Positions 58,093-64,000 of a stretch of 64,000 nt of DNA are shown here, piece by piece. Made by a program: the position numbers and the translations under genes. The stretch's first letter is position 1. Each line of letters starts with the position of its first letter. The notes under the pieces are model-generated. The model was not told the DNA's origin, made no database searches, and worked only from the letters and a program-made list of their open reading frames with translations. The DNA comes from Xylanibacter ruminicola (GTDB lineage Bacteria > Bacteroidota > Bacteroidia > Bacteroidales > Bacteroidaceae): positions 1 to 64,000 of the forward strand of contig NZ_FRBD01000004.1 of assembly GCF_900142525.1 (NCBI RefSeq), in the 5' to 3' direction.

Positions 58093-58100
58093 CAAATATA
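58093..58100 (-). promoter_or_regulatory. Possible -7 box (TATATTTG) for SusC
   Basis: Fits TAnnTTTG, 105 bases upstream of the SusC ATG, which would give a long leader. It lies 71 bases from the operator, not 31. A weaker candidate TACGTTAC (58132-58139) sits at 32 bases. Which is used cannot be told by eye. Confidence 0.4.
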
Positions 58101-58171
58101 TTATAATTTTAACTTAAATACTTTATTTTTTGTAACGTAGAGTTTACCAAATCACCAAAAAGCCTTAAAAT

Positions 58172-58208
58172 GTTACATATCGCAAACTCCTGGTTACATT
58201 TCGTAAAC
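58172..58208 (-). promoter_or_regulatory. Paired xylan-type operator upstream of SusC
   Basis: Minus strand: ATGTAAC (58193-58199), 14 bases, ATGTAAC (58172-58178), two identical half-sites with the same 21-base period as the xylan operators. The identity extends to a 16-base repeat with three mismatches (GTTACATATCGCAAAC and GTTACATTTCGTAAAC on the plus strand). Confidence 0.65.
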
Positions 58209-58409
58209 AATATTCTCTGAACGATTTATCTTTTTTTTAACTATGCTATGGTTTTACGCTCTATAACAACTACAACGTGGCGAAGGCATAACTTCTTTTT
58301 TTCATAAAATTATATTTCCCGATTAAACGTTTTGCAAATTAATCACTCTAATAAATGATATGTATGTACGAACTGACAGTATTACTATATTTATAATAAA
58401 CCATCGCCA

Positions 58410-60506
58410 ATGAAGAAGATTTATCTTTCATTACTCATGTCTGTGCCTCTGATATCGATGGCACAGAATCCGGTCATCCGCGATCAATTCTCGGCCGACC
58501 CGACAGCACGCGTTTTTAACGACCGTGTGTATCTCTACCCATCGCACGACATCGTACCTCCTGCCGGACAACGCCAGGACTGGTTCTGCATGGAAGACTA
58601 TCATGTGTTCTCATCAGAGAATCTGACCGACTGGACAGACCACGGTGTCATCATTACCCAGAACAAAGTGCCCTGGGTGAGACCTAACTCCTACTCTATG
58701 TGGGCGCCCGACTGCGTTTACAGAAACGGAAAGTACTACTTCTATTTCCCATCTACTCCTGATGGACCAATGCGCGGCTTCGGAATCGGCGTTGCCATTG
58801 CCGACAGCCCAACAGGCCCCTTCATTCCAGAATCAGAACCTATCAAAGGCATCAACGGCATCGACCCATGCGTGCTTCAAGCATCCGACGGCAACGCATA
58901 CATCTTCTGGGGTGCCGGCCGTTGTGCTAAACTCAAGCCCAACATGAAAGAGCTGGCCGACGACACACCAAAAGAAAAGGTGAAATGGGGCGACCGCGAA
59001 TTTGAGATGTATGGCGTGAACTGTCTGAAAGACCTGCCTAACCGCCAAGCTGAAGGCCCATTCGCCTTCGAATACAACGGCAACTACTACCTTACTTATC
59101 CTTACGTACGTGAGAACACCGAAGTTCTGGGATACGCTATGAGTAAGAACCCTATGGGCCCCTACGAATACAAGGGTCTCATCATGGCCGAGCATGCTAA
59201 CGGCTGCTGGACTAATCATCACAGCATCGTCAACTACAAGGGTCAGTGGTATCTGTTCTATCATCACAACGACTTCTCGCCACGCGATGACAAACGCCGC
59301 TCGGTATGCATCGAGAAGTTATACTTCAATGCCGACGGTACCATCAAAGAGGTGAAGCCCACCATGCGTGGCGTAGGTATCAACAAAGCTACAGAGCGCA
59401 TTGAAATCGACCGCTACAGTGCAGCCAGCAACGATGTTACCACATCACTGATTGACACGGTTAACACCTTCCGCAGCTTCCAGGCCACACTGCCAGTGAA
59501 AGGCAGCTGGATTAAATACAACGACGTAGACTTCAACTGTCTGACAGAAGGTTACCTCATTGTAAATGCAAAAGCTACAGGAAATACCAAACTCTACATA
59601 CGCGAGAAGAACGCCAAGGGAAAGATTCTGGCCAAGGTGGATATGACCGTTAAGCCAGAGACACCTGCAGGCATGCCGGCCATGTTCCGTCGCGACTTCA
59701 GCAACCAGTGGCTCACACTGACAGCGCCACTGGAGTACGCACTAAAGGGCGTTACCGATCTGGTTATCACCTGCGAGGGTGATGCAGGCGTTAGCGTAGA
59801 CTGGATTCAGTTCAAGAACCGTCCTAAGTACTTCTCACCTGCCACAGCCACTCCTGCCAAGCCCGACGAGGAAGGATTTATCCGCCGCTGGATGCTGCTG
59901 GAGCCTATCGACAAGCCTAACAGCGGTAACACCGTATTTACCGACTCTTATCTGCGCGAGCACTTCAACATGCAGTACTTCAAGGGTCAGCAGACCATTC
60001 TGCCTAAGGACGGCCAGAAAGTAAAGGTATCATTCCAGCGCGAAGAGGTACCTGCCGGTTTCGGACGTAGCTTCGGTCAGCCTCAGGAGCCAGCTAAACC
60101 CAAAATAGTTACTGTAAATCAGACACTTACCTGGCATGCACTCGACAGCGAGAACATGAACGTCAAGCTGTTCCGCTTTGCCGAGAAATGGGGCCAGCAG
60201 GTTTATGGTGTGCTCTTCTGGGCAGTCACCATCATCGACTGCGACGAAGATATCGAGAACGTACGTCTGGCAGTAGGCTCTAACTCTGCCTCTATGTGGT
60301 GGCTCAATGGCCAGGAGGCACTTCTGCTCTCAGGCGACCGCCGTATGGTAAAGGATGATGCCATGTCACCACGTCTCACACTGAAGAAGGGACGTAACAT
60401 CCTGCGTGGCGCCATCATCAACGGCCCAGGCATGAGCGACTTCTGCGTACGCTTCCTCGACGAGAACGGAAACCCTGTTACTAATTACAAAGTAGTCAAG
60501 AATTGA
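58410..60506 (+). CDS. GH43-CBM6 glycosidase with extra C-terminal domain
   Basis: A 698-residue secreted protein (signal peptide to about residue 19). The GH43 propeller (about 20-320) has Asp30 in SADPTARV, GIDPCVLQASDG and AEGPFAFEYNG. A CBM6-like module follows (about 345-475, ending VSVDWIQFKNRP). The last 210 residues form a separate beta-rich domain (RRWMLLEPIDKP, SASMWWLNGQEALLLSGDRR) seen at the end of some GH43 and related enzymes, perhaps substrate-binding. Substrate is likely an arabinoxylan or arabinan side chain; subfamily not determined. The next GH43 gene follows directly. Confidence 0.85.
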   Translation: MKKIYLSLLMSVPLISMAQNPVIRDQFSADPTARVFNDRVYLYPSHDIVPPAGQRQDWFCMEDYHVFSSENLTDWTDHGVIITQNKVPWVRPNSYSMWAPDCVYRNGKYYFYFPSTPDGPMRGFGIGVAIADSPTGPFIPESEPIKGINGIDPCVLQASDGNAYIFWGAGRCAKLKPNMKELADDTPKEKVKWGDREFEMYGVNCLKDLPNRQAEGPFAFEYNGNYYLTYPYVRENTEVLGYAMSKNPMGPYEYKGLIMAEHANGCWTNHHSIVNYKGQWYLFYHHNDFSPRDDKRRSVCIEKLYFNADGTIKEVKPTMRGVGINKATERIEIDRYSAASNDVTTSLIDTVNTFRSFQATLPVKGSWIKYNDVDFNCLTEGYLIVNAKATGNTKLYIREKNAKGKILAKVDMTVKPETPAGMPAMFRRDFSNQWLTLTAPLEYALKGVTDLVITCEGDAGVSVDWIQFKNRPKYFSPATATPAKPDEEGFIRRWMLLEPIDKPNSGNTVFTDSYLREHFNMQYFKGQQTILPKDGQKVKVSFQREEVPAGFGRSFGQPQEPAKPKIVTVNQTLTWHALDSENMNVKLFRFAEKWGQQVYGVLFWAVTIIDCDEDIENVRLAVGSNSASMWWLNGQEALLLSGDRRMVKDDAMSPRLTLKKGRNILRGAIINGPGMSDFCVRFLDENGNPVTNYKVVKN

Positions 60507-60511
60507 TAATT

Positions 60512-61963
60512 ATGAAAAAACTTCATACAATACTGGCGGCGCTTGCTGTTTCTGCAGCCGCTAACGCGCAGATTGGCGCACCATACATCCACGATCCCTC
60601 GACCATCGCCGAGTGTGATGGCAAATACTACACCTTCGGCACTGGTAGCGGAGGTCTTATCTCGGCAGACGGCTGGAGCTGGAACAGCGGTGCCGACCGT
60701 CCTGGTGGCGGTGCTGCCCCCGATGTTCTCAAGATAGGCGATCGCTACCTCTGTATCTATGGCGCCACGGGTGGTGGACTGGGCGGCGGACATGCTGGCC
60801 GCATCCTCACCATGTGGAACAAGACACTCGACCCTAAGTCGCCCGACTTCAAGTGGAGCGAGGCAGTAGAGGTTTGCGCATCCGACGGTATGGAAGACCA
60901 GGACGCCATCGACCCAGGTCTCTTGTTAGACCCGACAACAGGACGACTGTGGGTAAGCTACGGCACCTATTTCGGTACTATCCGCCTGATTGAGCTCGAC
61001 CCCAAGACCGGATTCCGCAAGAAGGGCAACAAAGAGAAGGACATCGCCATCGACTGTGAGGCCAGCGACCTGATGTACCGCGATGGCTGGTACTATCTGC
61101 TGGGCACACACGGCACATGCTGCGATGGTGTGAACTCTACCTATAACATCGTGGTAGGCCGTTCACGTAGCGTAGAAGGCCCCTATCTCGACAATGTGGG
61201 ACGCGACATGTTCCATGGCGGCGGAAAGATGGTTGTAGCCGCTGAAAAGCGCGCCTGCGGAGCCGGACACTTCGGACGCTTCATCATCGACGAGGGCGTA
61301 GAAGTGATGTCATTCCACTGGGAGGCTGACTTCGAGAAGAGCGGTCGCTCTGTATTGGCAGTACGTCCTATCGTTTGGAAGAACGGCTGGCCCGTAGCTG
61401 GCGACGACTTCAAGGGCGGCAACTTCGCTATTGAGTCAGAGCGCCGTGGCTATGCCTTGGAGCTCACCGTTGACTTTGTTCGCATGCAGCAGGAGCGCCA
61501 GGGATGGTTCAACCGCGAGCAGATGCAGCAGCCAGTAAAGCCTGTTGCCAACCAGACACTGGCCGAGGTTATCGACACATGGCCAAAGGGCAATATCCCA
61601 GCCCGTATCGGCGACTACATGTATCGTCCTCACCAGCGCTGGACCATCACACCTGTCGATGCAGCTGGCGGCTATCTCAGCAATCCGTACTTCAAGATTA
61701 CCATCGAGGGTACTGAGCGCGCACTCGCTGCCACAGCCGACAAGGAGGTAACCACTGTTCCTGCCTACACCGGCGCCGACGAGCAGCTCTGGCGTATTGA
61801 GCAGCTGACAGACGGCACCTACCGTATCATGCCTAAGGCCATCCCTGGTCAGCAGGGTGTCAACAAGGAGCTGTGCCTCTATTCTGCAGGCGACTCTACC
61901 CCCACCCTCGCCAAATACGACTTCAACAGCGACAATTCCAAGTGGAATTTCAAAAAGCACTAA
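60512..61963 (+). CDS. GH43 arabinanase/arabinosidase-like enzyme with ricin-type lectin tail
   Basis: The ATG at 60512 is the start; an in-frame TTG at 60503 overlaps the upstream stop. The 483-residue protein has a signal peptide (cleavage near ANAQ) and a GH43 propeller of about 310 residues: Asp28 in IHDPSTI, DAIDPGLLLDPTTG and DCEASDLMYRDG with the candidate acid Glu. The C-terminal region (about 345-483) reads as a ricin B-like trefoil (QRWTITPVD, EQLWRIEQLTDGTYRI, SKWNF). It is probably in one transcript with the upstream GH43. The lectin may hold the enzyme on polysaccharide. Confidence 0.82.
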   Translation: MKKLHTILAALAVSAAANAQIGAPYIHDPSTIAECDGKYYTFGTGSGGLISADGWSWNSGADRPGGGAAPDVLKIGDRYLCIYGATGGGLGGGHAGRILTMWNKTLDPKSPDFKWSEAVEVCASDGMEDQDAIDPGLLLDPTTGRLWVSYGTYFGTIRLIELDPKTGFRKKGNKEKDIAIDCEASDLMYRDGWYYLLGTHGTCCDGVNSTYNIVVGRSRSVEGPYLDNVGRDMFHGGGKMVVAAEKRACGAGHFGRFIIDEGVEVMSFHWEADFEKSGRSVLAVRPIVWKNGWPVAGDDFKGGNFAIESERRGYALELTVDFVRMQQERQGWFNREQMQQPVKPVANQTLAEVIDTWPKGNIPARIGDYMYRPHQRWTITPVDAAGGYLSNPYFKITIEGTERALAATADKEVTTVPAYTGADEQLWRIEQLTDGTYRIMPKAIPGQQGVNKELCLYSAGDSTPTLAKYDFNSDNSKWNFKKH

Positions 61964-61970
61964 AATATCA

Positions 61971-62006
61971 AATCCCTGCCGCTTTTGGCAGGGATTATTT
62001 TTTTTT
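61971..62006 (+). terminator. Intrinsic terminator after the GH43 pair
   Basis: AATCCCTGCC (61971-61980) and GGCAGGGATT (61987-61996) are perfect 10-bp arms with a 6-base loop, followed by a run of nine T. The convergent VirE-type gene ends inside the T-run, so it may act in both directions. Confidence 0.92.
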
Positions 62007-64000
62007 ACCTTTCCTTCACCCAGTAAACCCAACCGCGGGTTTTGCGCTCGCTCTCGAAGCGGTATTCGGGACGGCTCAGGAACTGACCAATCTTTACCAG
62101 AGTGCCTTCGTCGGGCTGGTAGGCGCCTTTGAAGCTCTGCTTCAGGCGGTCGGAGATTTCCTTGACTGATAGCCATGTGCCGTTCTCCGGATTTTCCTTG
62201 GGATGGCCAAGTGGCTTCTCAAATAGCGATAGCAACATCTCGCCAAGTCCGTTCATCTTCTGATAGCGCTGGTTGTGACGCATCAGGGCAGCCTCTTCTT
62301 CCTTGGTCAGGAAATAGCGCTCGCGAAGCTGTTCCACCTCGTATTTCAGCTGGGCATACAGCTGATTGTAGTCGATAGGTGTCTCAAAGTCGATGTCGCC
62401 ATCTACCATCACACAGATAAAACGTCGCGAACCCGTTGGGTCAACCAGTGGCATCAGCTCGTTGGTAGTACCGATAAACGACGCATAGCGGCGATGGCTG
62501 GAGTAGGCGGTGCCATAAGGCGGACGATACTTCAGTTCGCTCGTCGACACCAGGTATTTTAGCAGAATCTGCTGGCGCTGGGTAATCTTATCAAACTCGT
62601 CGAGGTTGATAAGGGCAAACGAGGTGAGACCCAGGTTCAGGTCGTGCTCGTTCTTGAAGTTGATGCGGTCGTTATAGTACTCACGCTGCTCCCTCGGTAG
62701 CAGGATGCGACAGAAGCTGGATTTGCCACAGCCCTGTCGGCCTATCAATAGCGGTACGAGCGCATTACCCGTCAACTGACCCTTTCCTTTCCACATGGCC
62801 ACCATCGACCGCATCCAGATATGGAACAGATGAGGCCACTCCTCATAATCGGTCTTGATTCTACGAGCCAGCGCCTCTACGCGATCCTTGCCGTCCCAAC
62901 GGGGCAGATGCTCCAGAAAATCGTCCATAGGGTCGTAGAGTGTGATGTCGTTGGAGTTGACATACCGCATGATGTCCTTGTCCCAACACTTGATACCTTG
63001 CGACAGAGCGTTGATGGTGATAGAGTTACGCGCTTCGGTAGTCAGATCCTGGAACGAGAATCCCAGTCCCGTCTTCATGCGATACTCAGCCACACCTCGC
63101 ATCACATTCTTACGCAGTTCGTAATTGGTATTCAGGAAGATGTCTATCTTCATCATCAGTAACGTCTCCTGTGGGATGTTCTTCAGCGGACGGACCATGT
63201 TCTTGCGCTTGTAGTACTGTCGCTCGTGCTCCTCGCGATAGGCATTCTCAAAGATTTTCTTCACCACGTCGGGCTGTTTACCAAGCGACAGAGAGTACAG
63301 CGCCTGCCTCTGTGCGAAGGCCATATCCAGGCCCGACTCGCGGCAATAGCCTGCCAATCGCGTTAGTATCAGTTCATGGCGCCCTTCTTCTTCGGTTATT
63401 CCTTCTACGTCATCGTAGGCTTTGGATAGATTGTACTCGTAAATCAAGCACATCGAGTGGTAACGGTTGCGCCCTGGAACAATCTCGTCGGGCAACTCGT
63501 CCTTGGGTTGCAAGGGCTTCAATGCCTGCTCCACGCTGGTGGTATCGGTATAGAATGGCTGAGCAGCGGGATTATAAAACAGACCTGCATCGGCACCCAG
63601 ATAGCAGGTACGCTCCAAGTGGGGCTCCAGCTTGTCGATGGTCACACCTAGTTGGGCGTTATACACCAGTCGGGCCTTTTCATATAGATTAAGGTGGAAG
63701 CGCTTGATGTCATCTTCGCCTTCAGGTAGGCCGCCGCCAAACAATTCCCCTCTACACACTATCTTCACACTCCGCCCACTGGCCCCGACAAAAGCCAGCA
63801 ATGTCTGTGGCATCAATGCCGCACCCTGACGGATGGCCACTGCTTCGTCATAGCTCACCAGATTGTTGACTTCGAGTAGTACCATGCCGGTATACGACTT
63901 ACGTATACGCTGATGATTGCGGTTCTCAAGTTCTGAGGCAAAGCACACACGTGGCAGCTTGTCGGTAAAGTTGTTGGCACCGTCTACACTGCCGTCGTCA
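62005..64000 (-). CDS. VirE/primase-helicase-type protein, 5' end outside the window
   Basis: The frame stays open to base 64000, so the N-terminus is missing; the GTG at 63948 is not the true start. From N- to C-terminus the fragment has a BT4734-like replication-type region (ASELENRNHQRIRKSYTGMVLLEVNNL), an alpha-helical middle and a VirE/D5-like superfamily 3 ATPase with Walker A IGRQGCGKSS, Walker B-like ALINLDEFDK and sensor IGTTNE. The C-terminal DUF3874-type winged-helix region ends the protein. Such proteins are common in Bacteroidetes mobile elements and chromosomes; the role here is unknown. Confidence 0.8.
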   Translation of the reverse strand, partial: DDGSVDGANNFTDKLPRVCFASELENRNHQRIRKSYTGMVLLEVNNLVSYDEAVAIRQGAALMPQTLLAFVGASGRSVKIVCRGELFGGGLPEGEDDIKRFHLNLYEKARLVYNAQLGVTIDKLEPHLERTCYLGADAGLFYNPAAQPFYTDTTSVEQALKPLQPKDELPDEIVPGRNRYHSMCLIYEYNLSKAYDDVEGITEEEGRHELILTRLAGYCRESGLDMAFAQRQALYSLSLGKQPDVVKKIFENAYREEHERQYYKRKNMVRPLKNIPQETLLMMKIDIFLNTNYELRKNVMRGVAEYRMKTGLGFSFQDLTTEARNSITINALSQGIKCWDKDIMRYVNSNDITLYDPMDDFLEHLPRWDGKDRVEALARRIKTDYEEWPHLFHIWMRSMVAMWKGKGQLTGNALVPLLIGRQGCGKSSFCRILLPREQREYYNDRINFKNEHDLNLGLTSFALINLDEFDKITQRQQILLKYLVSTSELKYRPPYGTAYSSHRRYASFIGTTNELMPLVDPTGSRRFICVMVDGDIDFETPIDYNQLYAQLKYEVEQLRERYFLTKEEEAALMRHNQRYQKMNGLGEMLLSLFEKPLGHPKENPENGTWLSVKEISDRLKQSFKGAYQPDEGTLVKIGQFLSRPEYRFESERKTRGWVYWVKER

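Larger units (their letters stand above)
57988..58409. other. Divergent intergenic region of 422 bases between SusC and GH43
   Basis: It holds the SusC operator repeats (58172-58208), a -7-like TATATTTG on the minus strand (58093-58100), and A/T-rich sequence. For the plus-strand GH43 I find no full TAnnTTTG box and no paired operator; the closest box-like sequence is TATATTTA at 58386-58393. No gene or RNA family is visible. Confidence 0.55.

Noticed and set aside
58349-58393. Xylan operator for the plus-strand GH43 gene
   Set aside because: No TGNWAC pair on the plus strand in this region and the box-like TATATTTA lacks the final G.
61436-62176. 246-codon minus-strand open frame across the GH43/VirE junction
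   Set aside because: It crosses a strong terminator and is antisense to GH43.

Overview
The window comes from a plant-fibre-degrading member of the Bacteroidales, most likely a rumen or gut Prevotella-type organism (Prevotella/Xylanibacter; inference). The signs are two SusC/SusD pairs, two hybrid two-component regulators (HTCS), promoters built on the Bacteroidetes -7 box TAnnTTTG without clear Shine-Dalgarno sites, and a GH10 xylanase-CE1 esterase fusion with the architecture of Xyn10D-Fae1A of Prevotella ruminicola.

Layout. (1) 1-2.9 kb is a scrap zone: the tail of an IS3-type transposase, four small hypothetical or secreted proteins, a 39-residue Rhs/YD-repeat remnant, and 22-bp tandem repeats. 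(2) 2.9-27.6 kb is a xylan side-chain and backbone locus. Going left on the minus strand it has a five-gene operon (tandem GH43-CBM6, GH31, CE1, CE15, BD-FAE-like esterase), GH115, GH95-GH3 and GH10-CE1. The plus strand carries the HTCS and a membrane-tailed PotD-like binding protein. (3) 28-30.3 kb holds a DUF3244-like secreted protein and a divergent TPR/helix-turn-helix membrane regulator. (4) 30.3-45.3 kb is an alpha-mannan locus: GH125 diverging from GH92-SusC-SusD-SusE-GH76, and a convergent HTCS. (5) 45.4-47.5 kb is a CE6-CE1 esterase. (6) 47.6-52.5 kb holds a TPR/degenerate PP2C protein, a PD40 protein with a haem c motif, and a DUF6057-like membrane protein. (7) 52.7-62 kb has a second SusC/SusD pair diverging from two GH43 genes. 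(8) The right edge has a 5'-truncated VirE/primase-helicase-type gene.

The main finding is a shared operator read directly from the sequence. Two direct copies of DTGNWAC separated by exactly 14 bp, followed by exactly 31 bp and a TAnnTTTG box, stand in front of GH43-GH31-CE1-CE15-esterase, GH115, GH10-CE1, CE6-CE1, and a short stretch between GH10-CE1 and GH95 that ends in a strong terminator. The same paired repeat, with a less certain -7 box, precedes the second SusC. This ties the xylan transporter (about 58 kb) and the CE6-CE1 esterase (about 47 kb) to the xylan HTCS at 14.7 kb, although the alpha-mannan locus lies between them. It also predicts a xylan-controlled small RNA, or an attenuated leader, near 25.2 kb.

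Predicted division of labour: SusC/SusD import xylo-oligosaccharides released by GH10. CE1, CE6, CE15 and BD-FAE esterases remove feruloyl, acetyl and glucuronoyl ester links. GH115, GH43, GH31 and GH95 remove glucuronic acid, arabinose, alpha-xylose and L-galactose-type decorations. GH3 finishes to xylose. The mannan locus handles yeast-type alpha-mannan or high-mannose glycans.
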